42,165 nt of DNA from Planctomycetota bacterium. Its GTDB lineage: Bacteria; Planctomycetota; Planctomycetia; JALXBF01. The notes beneath the pieces were generated by a model. That model was not told the DNA's origin. It searched no databases and worked only from the letters and a program-made list of their open reading frames with translations. Both the position numbers and the translations under genes were made by a program. Position 1 is the first letter of the stretch; every line of letters begins with the position of its first letter. The stretch lies in NCBI GenBank assembly GCA_026991575.1, contig JALXBF010000151.1, positions 1 through 42,165 on the forward strand. The letters are read 5' to 3'. Shown here in pieces: positions 16,863-26,200 of this stretch.

Positions 16863-19118
16863 TCACTTCTTTTCGGCCTGTTCCAGGATTTCGATGAGCT
16901 TGCGGCCCAGCGAGCTTTGCTTCAACTTGTCCATCAGGCCGGTCGTTTCGGCCGGCTCGGCGGCTCGGCCCCGCGCCCTGCCCCTGCGCCGGCGACGCTT
17001 TGCAGGCTCCGAACCAACCGCTTGCTTCTGCTCGGCCGCCGACTCGTCGATATGCTCGATCTTTGGGATCAGCTTCCGCTCGGCAAGCCCCCACGCCGTG
17101 GAGGCCAGGAAATACAGGCAGAGGCCGGAGGGGAGCTTGTAGAAGATGAGCAGCGTGAAGATGGTCATCATGACCATGGTCATTCGCTGTTGTGCCTGGA
17201 TCTCGGGATCCGGCGATGGTGGCGTCAGCCATTTCTGCTGATAGTACATCAGAACCAGCGACAGGACAGGCAGCAGATTGAAGTATGGGCCAAGGATCGG
17301 CAACGAGACCCCGAACGGGAAGAGCATGTCGGGGGCGGCAAGGTTATCGATCCAGAGCACGAACGGAGCCTGTCTGAGTTCGACGGCGCTGGACAAAGCA
17401 CGCCAGAGGCCGACGAAGATAGGCATTTGGACCAGCAGTGGCAAGCAGCCCTGAAGGGGAGCCAGGGGGTTCACGCCATGCTTGCGGTACAGCTCCAGTG
17501 TGGCCCGGCCGAGTGCTTCGCGGTCGCCCTTGTACTTCTCCTTTAGCTTGTCCAGTTCCGGCTTCAGCGCCGCCATCTTCTTCTGCATCCGCTGGCTCAT
17601 GATGATCTGCCGCCTCGTCAGCGGGTGCATGGCCAGCCGGACGACCACCGTTAGCAGGATGATTGCCACGCCCCAGTTGGGAACGATCCGATGGAAGAGC
17701 TTCAGAATGCTCAGCATCAGCCGGGCAATGCCGCTGAACATGCCGTAGTTCGTAACGTAGCCGGCCAGATCGCTCCGCCCCACTGCGGCAACGAACGTGG
17801 CTTCATCCCTGGGACCAACATACAGTCGGTACCGATGGCTGACGCGTGCTCCCGGCTTCAGCTCCACCGGCTTGCTGCGGATCAATACACCCGGATCGCT
17901 CAGGTCGGGATGGTCCACGTAGATCGTGTTCAGCACCGGCCAGACCTCTGCGATGGCCGATGCAGCCTGCTTCCCGGGCAACAACAACGCACAGAAGTAC
18001 TGATTCTCGGTACCGGCAAAGTCGACTCGATCCAGAAGGTCCCAGCGGTCGTCACGGCCCGCGGTCACGTGCACATAAAGTAGTGCCTCGGAGGGTGACA
18101 GCTTGTTGTCTCCGTTGAGATCGAACTCGTCAGGCCAGGGCTCAACGGTTGCCTCCGTCCACTCTGACCGCTCGATCGTGCCGTCTCTGTTGCCGTCCAG
18201 CTCCCCGAGCCTTTCGGCAAGCCGCCGGCAGGACTTCGCCAGCGACGCGGCATAGTGCGTTCCCCGCTTCGCAGCCCCGTCGCGGACCAGCGCCAGAGCC
18301 ACCTCGCGCTTGGTCCAGGCATACCACCAGCCCTCCAACACCGTGCCACGCGGTCCGTAGAGCCAGTACGCAAGGCTCTGCTCCTGTTGACCCGGGTTCT
18401 CCAGGGCAATCTCCACGTCGATCGCGTACTTACCCTTCCACACCGTGTACGTCTTGGTGACCTTGATCCCTGAGCGAGGCAGCGACCGCCAGAAACGGAC
18501 ACGTACGCCGGCTTCGCTTCCATCCTTGCCGGTCACGGGCGTCGGCCCCTCCACGTGCCAGGGCCGTCGGGCAAGATCGGCATGTTCGGACGGCACATCC
18601 AGTGCTGCAGTACCGAACGGAATGCCGTTCACCGTACGCCACGGGCCGGACGGCTCGGTCATCGCCAACAGGGTCAATGGCCCGGTCTGCTGCTCGTTCT
18701 TGAACCGGTTCAGCACGACCTCTTCAATGCATGCTCCAACGTTCCGGAAGCGAACCTGAATGAGGTAATCCGAATCGGGCCGATCGGATCCAACGGTCAC
18801 AGGGGGCTGGACGGCGACCCGTTCCACGGCCTCGTTCTCGTTCTGGCCGTCACCGTCGCGCTGCTTGGCTCCTACGTCCGGCTTGCCAGCATCCCCCGCA
18901 GCCACTGCAGGCGGTTCAGCCGTGTTGCTCCCGGCTGCCGGTTTCTCTTCAGCCAGATCTGTTCGTCGTTCTTGGCGTTGCTCTTCCTGCTTGTCGCGGG
19001 CAACCTGTTTGCGGGCTGGTTGCGGTGGCACAGGCCAGATCCAGCGCACGACGGTCGGCGTGACCAAGATGATGGCCGTGGACAGGATTAGGAAAAGGAA
19101 GTACCGCCTCTCGATCAT
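16863..19118 (-). CDS. yidC: Membrane protein insertase YidC with EF-hand insertion
   Basis: A 751-residue YidC, which inserts and folds inner-membrane proteins. TM1 is at residues 6-28 (FLFLILSTAIILV). A charged Ala/Pro-rich linker and the periplasmic beta domain (about 110-440) follow. The conserved insertase core of four further TMs (about 455-680) includes LTVVVRLAMHPL, whose Arg494 corresponds to the groove arginine, and GCLPLLVQMPIFVGLW. The C-terminus is very basic (KRRRRRGRARGR). An insertion of about 90 residues in the periplasmic domain, between EGWWYAW and GTENQYFCALL, carries two canonical EF-hand loops: DGNRDGTIERSE (308-319) and DLNGDNKLSPSE (333-344). The start at 19118 places TM1 at the N-terminus as in other YidC; the open frame extends 55 codons upstream. 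It follows mnmE on the same strand after 240 bp. Confidence 0.93.
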   Translation of the reverse strand: MIERRYFLFLILSTAIILVTPTVVRWIWPVPPQPARKQVARDKQEEQRQERRTDLAEEKPAAGSNTAEPPAVAAGDAGKPDVGAKQRDGDGQNENEAVERVAVQPPVTVGSDRPDSDYLIQVRFRNVGACIEEVVLNRFKNEQQTGPLTLLAMTEPSGPWRTVNGIPFGTAALDVPSEHADLARRPWHVEGPTPVTGKDGSEAGVRVRFWRSLPRSGIKVTKTYTVWKGKYAIDVEIALENPGQQEQSLAYWLYGPRGTVLEGWWYAWTKREVALALVRDGAAKRGTHYAASLAKSCRRLAERLGELDGNRDGTIERSEWTEATVEPWPDEFDLNGDNKLSPSEALLYVHVTAGRDDRWDLLDRVDFAGTENQYFCALLLPGKQAASAIAEVWPVLNTIYVDHPDLSDPGVLIRSKPVELKPGARVSHRYRLYVGPRDEATFVAAVGRSDLAGYVTNYGMFSGIARLMLSILKLFHRIVPNWGVAIILLTVVVRLAMHPLTRRQIIMSQRMQKKMAALKPELDKLKEKYKGDREALGRATLELYRKHGVNPLAPLQGCLPLLVQMPIFVGLWRALSSAVELRQAPFVLWIDNLAAPDMLFPFGVSLPILGPYFNLLPVLSLVLMYYQQKWLTPPSPDPEIQAQQRMTMVMMTIFTLLIFYKLPSGLCLYFLASTAWGLAERKLIPKIEHIDESAAEQKQAVGSEPAKRRRRRGRARGRAAEPAETTGLMDKLKQSSLGRKLIEILEQAEKK

Positions 19119-19358
19119 GTCCCTGGTTCCCGGAGGACGAAGCGCACGCCGTGCGGAAAGTTGCTCAATTCTATCCGGTGGCTCACGCGCAACCGCTTCG
19201 ATGGCCGAATGCGACGTCGGGAGCGGGTCCCAACAGGCGCCTCCGGAGCTTCGGGCTAGCTTGGCTGGAGCGGGCCGTGGCACGAGCGAGCCGTGGGCGG
19301 CGCGTCGTTGCCGTGATCGAGACCGTGGTTGGGTGTTGTTTCAGGCTGCTGCCCAGGG

Positions 19359-20774
19359 CTACTTGCCAATGCAGAATCGCCGGAATATTGCGTCGAGGAT
19401 TTCCTCGACATGGACCTCGCCGGTGACGAGCCCGATTTCGTGTAACGCCGCGCGCAGGGCGCTGGCGACCAGCTCATCCGGCAGCCCTTCGGCCGCGGCA
19501 CGTCGTGCGTGCCGGAGTTCGGTGAGGGCAGTGGCAATGGAGCGGCGGCACCTGGCCGCCGTTTCCGGGACGACGCCCGCAGCAGCCTGAGCTGCCGTGC
19601 TTCCGGCCCAGCTGCTCAGCGCGGCCAAGAGCGCGTCGATGCCGGGAGGGCCGACCGTGCTGACGGCCACGACCGGTCGTCCGGGCCGACAGGCCCGCAG
19701 CTGCTCGCACAGCCCGGCAAGCACCTCAGGACTGACCAGATCCGCCTTCGTAACGACCAGCCACTCCCTGGGGTCGTCGGGCGGAAGTGGCAGCCCGGTA
19801 GCTGGGGCTGCCGTGTTGTCGCTAGCGGCTAGCCGGTCACAGGGCAAGCACCAGAGTCGGACGGCGGCTTCGCTGTGCAACGTGCGGGCCAGCTGCTGAG
19901 CCTGGCGGTCGGCCGTCGTCGCCGGTTGCTCGTCAATCCCCGGGGTATCCACGAGGCGGATGGTCACCGCGCTATCGAGACTTAGCCGTGCCGACAGGTA
20001 GTCTCGGGTGGTGCCGGCCAGGGGGGCCACGATTGCCAGCTCGCCCTGGCACAGCGCGTTAAACAAGCTGCTCTTGCCGGCGTTCGGCTCGCCGGCAAGC
20101 ACCACCACCGGCTCGACCGGCGCCTGCTCCCGTTCGTGCATCTGACGTTGAACCTCTTCGAGCAAGGCAATGCCACGGTCGATGCCCTCGATCAGCTGCT
20201 CCGGCGTGATGAACTGGATGTCTTCCTCGGCGAAATCCAACGCTGCTTCCAGCTCGACCAGGAGGTCCACCAGCAGTGCGCGCAGTCGTGTCAGCGGCTC
20301 GGCCAGGCCACCGTCCAGTTGCTTGAGTGCGGTGCGTAGCGTGGCTACATCGCCAGCCTGCGTTACGGCAAGCACTGCTTCCGCTTCGGTCAGATCCAGT
20401 TTGCCGTGCAGGAAGGCGCGCAGCGTGAACTCGCCAGGCTCGGCCGCTCTGGCGCCAGCCAGCAGGCACCGCTCCAGCACCCATCGGGCCAGAGCAGGGG
20501 GGCCGGGCAGGTGAATCTCGGCCATCGATTCGCCGGTGTATGAGGCGGGTCGCTGCCAGAGCCAGAGGTCGGCCGGCACTGAGGCCGTCCCCGCGCCGGT
20601 GAGGTGACCGTCGACGGCCGCCGGAAACGTCTCGGGCCATCGTGGTACGGCCACCAGAATGCGAGCGATCCGGTGGGCATCGGGACCACTGATCCGCACG
20701 ATGGCCCGATGCGCCGGTTGCAACCCGGTGGCAATCGCGGCGATTGTGTCGTCGGTTGCGTAACGGAGAGGCAT
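19359..20774 (-). CDS. mnmE: tRNA uridine-5-carboxymethylaminomethyl modification GTPase MnmE
   Basis: A 471-residue protein of normal family length. With MnmG, MnmE modifies the wobble uridine (U34) of certain tRNAs in the cytoplasm. The N-terminal tetrahydrofolate-binding domain covers residues 1-120 (AIVRISGPDA, SYTGESMAEIHLPG). The inserted G domain has GEPNAGKS (228-235, G1), GTTRD (254-258, G2), DTPG (276-279, G3) and TKAD (G4). The C-terminus ends in FCIGK, the hallmark with the essential cysteine. It starts 21 bp after the RNase R stop, so the two genes are probably co-transcribed. No mnmG was found in the window. Confidence 0.95.
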   Translation of the reverse strand: MPLRYATDDTIAAIATGLQPAHRAIVRISGPDAHRIARILVAVPRWPETFPAAVDGHLTGAGTASVPADLWLWQRPASYTGESMAEIHLPGPPALARWVLERCLLAGARAAEPGEFTLRAFLHGKLDLTEAEAVLAVTQAGDVATLRTALKQLDGGLAEPLTRLRALLVDLLVELEAALDFAEEDIQFITPEQLIEGIDRGIALLEEVQRQMHEREQAPVEPVVVLAGEPNAGKSSLFNALCQGELAIVAPLAGTTRDYLSARLSLDSAVTIRLVDTPGIDEQPATTADRQAQQLARTLHSEAAVRLWCLPCDRLAASDNTAAPATGLPLPPDDPREWLVVTKADLVSPEVLAGLCEQLRACRPGRPVVAVSTVGPPGIDALLAALSSWAGSTAAQAAAGVVPETAARCRRSIATALTELRHARRAAAEGLPDELVASALRAALHEIGLVTGEVHVEEILDAIFRRFCIGK

Positions 20775-20795
20775 GGTGGCGAAAAGCCGCGCCGG

Positions 20796-23045
20796 CTAGC
20801 GCTTCTTTTTCTTGCCCCGGCTCGACGAAGCCTCGTATCGCTGCGCCCGCTTGGTAGCGCTTGCGCCTGCAACGGGCCTTCCGGCCTCCATGTCCGGCTT
20901 GTCGTCGACGACGCGCAGGTCAACCTCCCGCTTGTCCATGTCCACGTGCACGACCTGCACGGTCAGCCGATCGCCCAGCCGGAAGACACGGCCGGTGCGG
21001 ACACCGGTCAGCGTGCGTGACTTATGATCGTAGCGGTAATAATCGTCCGCCAGAGAGCTGATGTGCACGAAGCCGTCGACCGGGATCTCTTCCGTCTCCA
21101 CAAAGAAGCCCACCTCCTCGATCGCACGGATGTAGGCATGGAGTATCATGCCGAGGTTCTCGTTCAGATGGCGGAGGATCTTCAACTTCACAAGCTCCCG
21201 TTCAGCCGACTCCGCACGTCGCTCGGTGAACGTGGAGTGTTCACCGATGGTTCTCAGCTCAGCGACGTCCGGATGCCAGTTCGGTCGCCGCCAGATTCGA
21301 TCAAGGATGCGGTGGATGACCAGGTCCGGGTAGCGGCGAATGGGCGAGGTGAAATGGCAGTAGGCATCGGAGGCAATCCCATAGTGCCCCTCGTCCTCTG
21401 GGCTGTAGACGGCTTGCTTCATGCTTCGCAGCAACATGTAATGCACGGGTCGTTCGAACGGGGTACCGCGCGTCCTGTCCAGCAGTCTCTGAAGCTCGAA
21501 GCGATCCTGTGGGTTGCGGATCTTGAAGCCCAGGGCGCGGACGAAGGTGGCGAACTGCCGAAGCTTGTACTCGTCCGGGTTCGGGTGGATCCGGCGCAGG
21601 AAGACGACGCCGCGGTCGTCCAGATAGCGGGCCACCGCCTCATTGGCCGACAGCATGAACTCCTCAATGCACTGGTGGCTCTCGTCCTGCCGGCGGACGT
21701 GGGCGGCCACGAACTGTCCGTGCTCGTCCAGTTCCAGCTCGATCTCGGGCAGCTCTAGCTCCAGGAATCCTCTCTCCCGCCGCCGCTTCCGCAGCAGCGC
21801 GGCCAGTTCACGCATGTCCATCAGCATCTTGCGCACCTCGGGCGGGATCGTCTCTTCGTACCGTTCCGGATGGTGCCAGAAGTCGAGGACAGTGTCGTAG
21901 TCGAGCCGTTTGGTGACCTTGATCAGTCCGGGCGTGATTTCGGTCTCCAGTGGCGTACCGGTCTTGCTGAACCTCATGATCACGCTCTTCGTGTAGCGGA
22001 GCACGCCCTCCTGAAGACTGGCTACGCCGTTGGAGATGACCTCCGGCAGCATCGGCAGCACGGTACCGGGCAGGTACACGGACGTGCCGCGCTTGCGTGC
22101 CTCGCGGTCCAGCGGCGAGCCCTCCTTGACGAAGTAGGCTACGTCGGCAATGTGTACTTGAAGGATCCAACTGCCGTCTGGCTCGCGATGCACATGCACA
22201 GCATCGTCGAAGTCCTTGGCATCGCGGGGATCGATCGTGACGATCACCTCGTTGGTAAAGTCGCGTCGTTTACCCCGGCGCGATGGTCGGTACGATTGGG
22301 CCACCGCGCGTGCTGCCTCCAGCGCGTCCTCCGGAAACTCCTCGTCCAACTCGAACTCACGGATCACGGTCTTCAGATCGACATCCGGATCACTCTTACG
22401 GCCGAGTACCTCCAGGATGACGCCTTCGCCTTCGACCCCGGGCTGCGGGAAGCGGACCAGTTCGACGACGACTTTATCATCAGGTTTGGCTCCTTTTACA
22501 CCCGGATCACCCACGTAGACCGGCTCACCGAAGACCGTGCCGTCGATGCGTACGTAGCCGACGCCATCGACTTCGAAATACGTGCCCACGAACTGGGTCC
22601 TGGCCCGCTCGATGACATCGACAATCCGACCCTCCGGGTACTTGCCCGGTCGGTGCGGAATGCGCGTGATCTGGACCAGGACCTCGTCACCGCGATTAGC
22701 GTCTTTGACGAATTGTGCCGGGATGAAGATCTCCTCCCAGGGCACCTCCTCGCTCGGGTTCGGCTTGACGAAGCCGTAGCCGGCGCGGGCGGGCCGGAAG
22801 ACACCGACCACGAGCCGTTTGACATCTGGCGGGCGGATCTTGCCGCCCTTGCCCAACTTGAGCCTGCCCTGGCTGATAAGCATCTTCACCATGTTGCGAA
22901 AATCGGCGTACTGCTCGTCCGGAACGCGCAGCTTGCGAGCAAGTGCCCGGACGGTCAACGGTGTGTACTCGGGCGACTTGACAAACTTGACGACTTCCGA
23001 CGCGCTGACTGGCATATGTAGCTCGTGATCCTGCTTTGGGTTCAT
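20796..23045 (-). CDS. rnr: Ribonuclease R (RNB-domain 3'-5' exoribonuclease)
   Basis: A 749-residue cytoplasmic exoribonuclease that degrades structured RNA. An N-terminal winged-helix part (residues 12-75) is followed by cold-shock-type OB domains (about 78-215, GYGFVKPN). The RNB catalytic domain starts near 255 and contains IDPRDAKDFDDAV (271-283), with Asp272, 278, 280 and 281 in the positions that bind the two metal ions. A C-terminal S1 domain (about 640-715, GFFVETEEIPVDGFVHISSL) and a lysine-rich tail (GKKKKR) follow. The ATG at 23045 lacks a clear ribosome binding site; ATG 23015 is a possible alternative. A TACACT -10-like box at 23198-23203 on this strand, just past the YhaM-like gene, could serve it, but no -35 box is evident. 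Confidence 0.95.
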   Translation of the reverse strand: MNPKQDHELHMPVSASEVVKFVKSPEYTPLTVRALARKLRVPDEQYADFRNMVKMLISQGRLKLGKGGKIRPPDVKRLVVGVFRPARAGYGFVKPNPSEEVPWEEIFIPAQFVKDANRGDEVLVQITRIPHRPGKYPEGRIVDVIERARTQFVGTYFEVDGVGYVRIDGTVFGEPVYVGDPGVKGAKPDDKVVVELVRFPQPGVEGEGVILEVLGRKSDPDVDLKTVIREFELDEEFPEDALEAARAVAQSYRPSRRGKRRDFTNEVIVTIDPRDAKDFDDAVHVHREPDGSWILQVHIADVAYFVKEGSPLDREARKRGTSVYLPGTVLPMLPEVISNGVASLQEGVLRYTKSVIMRFSKTGTPLETEITPGLIKVTKRLDYDTVLDFWHHPERYEETIPPEVRKMLMDMRELAALLRKRRRERGFLELELPEIELELDEHGQFVAAHVRRQDESHQCIEEFMLSANEAVARYLDDRGVVFLRRIHPNPDEYKLRQFATFVRALGFKIRNPQDRFELQRLLDRTRGTPFERPVHYMLLRSMKQAVYSPEDEGHYGIASDAYCHFTSPIRRYPDLVIHRILDRIWRRPNWHPDVAELRTIGEHSTFTERRAESAERELVKLKILRHLNENLGMILHAYIRAIEEVGFFVETEEIPVDGFVHISSLADDYYRYDHKSRTLTGVRTGRVFRLGDRLTVQVVHVDMDKREVDLRVVDDKPDMEAGRPVAGASATKRAQRYEASSSRGKKKKR

Positions 23046-23209
23046 GGCCGGGCGTTGGTTCTCCGGCGATCGATGCCACTACTCACCCTGGTGCACATCC
23101 CACACGGAAAAACCGTCGACCCAACGCGGGAAGCGGAAATGCGCCCGGCCGGGGGCAAAGAGGCCTGCGGGTGGAGGTGCCGAGTCCGTGGTCTACTAGT
23201 GTATACGTG

Positions 23210-24244
23210 CTATTCCTCCTTGGGACGACCGCGATACAGACGCCGCCGGAACATGGCACTTGGCTCCGTCCAACTGCCCCGGCCCTCGCCGCGAAGCTCT
23301 TCCTGGAACGCAGCCAGCTTGGCATCCAGGTTGTCGATCAAGTGTAGCGCGAGCGCTTCCATCGTACGCGGCACCTTCGGACTGCCGAACTCCAGCGATC
23401 CATGGTGGCTGATGATCATGTGCTTCAGCCTCATGGCCAGTTCCTTGGGAAACGTCCGCCTTGTTTGCTCCTCCACCTCACGAATCTTCTCGTTCAGCAA
23501 CTCTACCCCCTGGACCAGGTGCCCGACCAGCTCCCCTTCGTCTGTGTACTGAAAGGCACCATGATAACTCAATTCGTCCAACTTGCCAATATCATGCAAG
23601 AGGATACCGGCAAAGAGCAGGTCGGCGTCAAGCTGGGGGTACAGTGGCGCGATCCGCTCGGCGATCTCCAGCATGGTGACGATATGCTCGAGCAGCCCGC
23701 CGCGGTAGGCATGGTGGTACCGAACGGCTGCAGGTGCGGCGGCCAACTTGGCCATCAACGTCTCATCCACCAGGATCGCCTCAACCAGATGCGCCAGGTC
23801 CTGGTCCTCGATCCGGCTCATCAGCTCACGGAGCCGCAGCATGAGCCGGTCGATCGACTGGGTGGTCTGTGGCAGGAAGTCGGCCAGGTCGACCTGTTCT
23901 TGAGGGACTCGCTGGATCTCTGAGACAATCAGCTGCAGCTCGCCCTGGTAGATCTGCGTACGGCCGCGCACGCGGAGGAAGTCATTAACGTCGAACGAAT
24001 CAAATAGCCGCTCGGTGGCATTCCACATTCGGGAGCTGATCACGCCGGTGCGATCGCGTAGCTCGATCTGCAGGTAGAGCCCTCCCGAGCGGTTCGCTCT
24101 CAAGTGCTTCTCCGCCACCATGTACACCTCGTCCACCGTCTCGCCACTCGACAGGTCGCGCACGTAGCGACGACGTGCGGCGGGTTGAGGCTCGGATTGT
24201 GTGGCCTTCTCGCGGGCGGGTTCACTCACAGCTTCCGGCTCCAT
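23210..24244 (-). CDS. YhaM-type OB-fold/HD-domain 3'-5' exoribonuclease
   Basis: A 344-residue cytoplasmic protein combining an OB-fold nucleic-acid-binding domain (about residues 35-110: YLQIELRDRTGVISSRMW, then FLRVRGRTQIYQGELQLIV) with an HD domain (about 150-320). The HD metal ligands are visible in GGLLEHIVTMLEIAE, ILLHDIGKLDEL, IISHHGSLEFGSP and LHLIDNLDAK. This is the YhaM/CBF1 layout of single-strand 3'-5' exoribonucleases. Start ATG 24244 is preferred to the upstream GTG 24283, though neither has a strong ribosome binding site. It lies 164 bp upstream of RNase R on the same strand and 95 bp after the metallophosphoesterase gene. Exact substrate (RNA or DNA) is inferred. Confidence 0.85.
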   Translation of the reverse strand: MEPEAVSEPAREKATQSEPQPAARRRYVRDLSSGETVDEVYMVAEKHLRANRSGGLYLQIELRDRTGVISSRMWNATERLFDSFDVNDFLRVRGRTQIYQGELQLIVSEIQRVPQEQVDLADFLPQTTQSIDRLMLRLRELMSRIEDQDLAHLVEAILVDETLMAKLAAAPAAVRYHHAYRGGLLEHIVTMLEIAERIAPLYPQLDADLLFAGILLHDIGKLDELSYHGAFQYTDEGELVGHLVQGVELLNEKIREVEEQTRRTFPKELAMRLKHMIISHHGSLEFGSPKVPRTMEALALHLIDNLDAKLAAFQEELRGEGRGSWTEPSAMFRRRLYRGRPKEE

Positions 24245-24339
24245 GTGTGGGGTGCAGCCCGAGCCGTGCGCGGGCAGGACCACGTTCAGGACCAGGACGG
24301 GCAGGCACGTGAAGCCCGATCAGGGGTGGCACGCAGCCA

Positions 24340-25092
24340 CTAGCGTCCCTGTCGGAGTCGATCCCCCAGGAAGTTATCCAGTGCTGGTACGCGGTAGATC
24401 TTCTCGATCGTCTTCTCTACATCGTACGGCACCCGGCAAAACGTGATCGCACTGTCGTCCAGGATGACGTAGCACGCCCGCGGATCCCCGTCGCGGGGCT
24501 GACCGACCGACCCGACATTCACCACCACCTTCTGATCCGGCAACTGGTACGCGCCTCCCGACAGATCCGCCGGCTCAATAAACTCACCGCTCTCCAAGAA
24601 AATCCCGGGCACATGCGTATGCCCGACGAAACAGTAGCGGTCCACCAGCTGGAAGATCCGTTCCATCTTGCGGCGGTTGTAGATGTCCTCAGGGAAGATG
24701 TACTCGTTCAGCGGGATTCGCGGCGAGCCGTGCACGAAGAGAAACTCTCCCTCCTGGTGCCTTCGGGGCAGCTCTCCGAGGAACTCCCACCGCTTTTCGT
24801 TCTGGCGCGGATTGCCCCGCGATTCCAACTGCTCCCTGGTCCAGAAAATCGCCGACTCGGCGCTTGAGTTGAATCCCTCCGGGTCAAACAAGGCCGCCTG
24901 ATCATGGTTTCCCATGATCGTGACTTTGAAGTGCCTCATCGCCAGGTCAATGCATTCCCGAGGGTTAGGGCCGTAACCGATCAGGTCGCCCAGGCAGTAA
25001 ATCTCCCGGATACCCCGATTGCGGATGTCTTCCAGAACTGCTTCGAGCGCTTCCAGGTTGGCGTGGATGTCACTTACAATGGCGCAGCGCAA
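24340..25092 (-). CDS. Calcineurin-like metallophosphoesterase
   Basis: A 250-residue protein with all five metallophosphoesterase signatures in order: DIHAN (8-12), [21 protein letters not shown] and GHTHVPG. These supply the Asp, His and Asn ligands of a two-metal site. The start at residue 1 ([12 protein letters not shown]) is typical of the YfcE/MJ0936-like group of small cytoplasmic phosphodiesterases or serine/threonine-type phosphatases. The substrate cannot be told from sequence. A promoter on the same strand at 25314-25343 would give a leader of about 215 nt. It is upstream of the YhaM-like gene. Confidence 0.88.
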   Translation of the reverse strand: MRCAIVSDIHANLEALEAVLEDIRNRGIREIYCLGDLIGYGPNPRECIDLAMRHFKVTIMGNHDQAALFDPEGFNSSAESAIFWTREQLESRGNPRQNEKRWEFLGELPRRHQEGEFLFVHGSPRIPLNEYIFPEDIYNRRKMERIFQLVDRYCFVGHTHVPGIFLESGEFIEPADLSGGAYQLPDQKVVVNVGSVGQPRDGDPRACYVILDDSAITFCRVPYDVEKTIEKIYRVPALDNFLGDRLRQGR

Positions 25093-25413
25093 CGATACTC
25101 CTCGGCCTTCGCTCGGGGCAGCCCAACTGCGACAGCAACCTGGCCGCTGCTAGAGAGCCGCTGCCAGGCAACGCCCGCCGAGGAGCCGCGTGGGGCTACC
25201 GTCCGTAACAACCGGTCCGGTACCGCGTTCCGGACACGATGCGATGAGCTCACTTGTCCGGCCCACTCCGCGCGCGCCAACCCGGCGAACGAATCACCGG
25301 CAGCGCCCGTACAAGTGTAGTTTTGCGAGGAACACTCCGTCAACAGAGCGGCTCACGCCAGCATCACGGCTGTCGGACGCGCACGAGAGCCGCTTGCCGA
25401 AGACGCCGCACCA
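25093..25413. other. Divergent intergenic region between metallophosphoesterase and TsaB genes
   Basis: No protein-like frame. It carries the minus-strand promoter at 25314-25343 and about 215 nt of leader for the metallophosphoesterase gene. I saw no recognisable riboswitch fold in that leader by eye. Confidence 0.45.
25314..25343 (-). promoter_or_regulatory. Minus-strand promoter for the metallophosphoesterase gene
   Basis: Read on the minus strand, TTGACG (25343-25338) is followed after 18 bp by TACACT (25319-25314). Five of six -35 bases and four of six -10 bases match the sigma70 consensus. The -10 is identical to the one at 7907-7912. Confidence 0.5.
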
Positions 25414-25425
25414 TTGGGTAAGCCC

Positions 25426-26142
25426 GTGCGACTGATCGCGTTGGAAACTGCCACACGCCGCGCTGAACTGGCCGCAGCCGACGCCGACCGGCTGCTACAG
25501 CGGCTGACCGTCCGTCCGGACCTCCGGCTGACCTCAGCGCTGGTACCCGCTCTGGACGAACTGCTCCGCAGCCTCTCCTGGCAACGCGGTGACATCGAGC
25601 TGGTCGCCATCGACCTCGGCCCGGGATCCTTCACCGGCACCCGCATCGGGCTCACCTGCGCCAAGACACTGGCCTACGCCTGCTCCGCCGAGCTGGTCGG
25701 CATCTGCTCGGTGGACATCGTCGCGGAGGCGGTGCCGACGGCAGCAGCCCGGAAGCTGGCGGTCGGTTTCGATGCGGCCCGCAGAGAAGTCTTCTGCGGG
25801 CGGTTCGAACGCGGCCCCAACGGCTGGCACCGGACTACCCTTTCCATCGAACCGTATCGCCGCTGGCTTGCCCTCGGCACGGAAGGCTACCTCCTGGTAG
25901 GCCCGGCACTGGAACGATACGCTCAGGAGTTGCCCCCCGGAGCAGCCGTGGCGGACCGGGAGCTGTGGTTCCCTTCCGCCGCCGCGCTGGCAAGACTGGC
26001 TCTTCGGAAGGCGAACGCCGGGGAAACGATTGCTGATTTCTGGACCGTAGAACCGATCTACATGCGACCAAGTGCTGCGGAGGAAAAGGCTGCTCTGCGC
26101 ACCCGCGCCTCCAACCCGCCGCCGTCGTCGTCGGCCTGCTGA
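25426..26142 (+). CDS. tsaB: tRNA threonylcarbamoyladenosine biosynthesis protein TsaB
   Basis: A 238-residue member of the ASKHA-fold family. TsaB pairs with TsaD and TsaE to make the t6A37 modification of ANN-reading tRNAs. The N-terminal strand RLIALETATRRAELA matches the usual phosphate-1 strand, with Glu-Thr in place of Asp-Thr. The family hallmark AIDLGPGSFTGTRIGL lies at about 63-78. The C-terminal third is variable and ends in a Pro/Ser-rich tail. The GTG at 25426 gives the standard short N-terminus; TTG 25414 would add four residues. No clear ribosome binding site was seen for either. TsaD and TsaE are not in the window. The gene converges on the sulfatase gene with a 58-bp gap. Confidence 0.9.
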   Translation: MRLIALETATRRAELAAADADRLLQRLTVRPDLRLTSALVPALDELLRSLSWQRGDIELVAIDLGPGSFTGTRIGLTCAKTLAYACSAELVGICSVDIVAEAVPTAAARKLAVGFDAARREVFCGRFERGPNGWHRTTLSIEPYRRWLALGTEGYLLVGPALERYAQELPPGAAVADRELWFPSAAALARLALRKANAGETIADFWTVEPIYMRPSAAEEKAALRTRASNPPPSSSAC

Positions 26143-26200
26143 GTGCAACCACGACCGCCCCTGAAATGACTCGGCGTCGCAAATGCAACCGAGCTGAGCG

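Noticed and set aside
21024-23021. Long plus-strand frames opposite RNase R (21024-21758, 21870-23021)
   Set aside because: They are antisense shadows of a gene with clear RNB and S1 motifs.
26143-26200. Inverted repeat CTCGG/CCGAG between tsaB and the sulfatase gene as a terminator
   Set aside because: The stem is only 5 bp with a 14-nt loop and no T-run.
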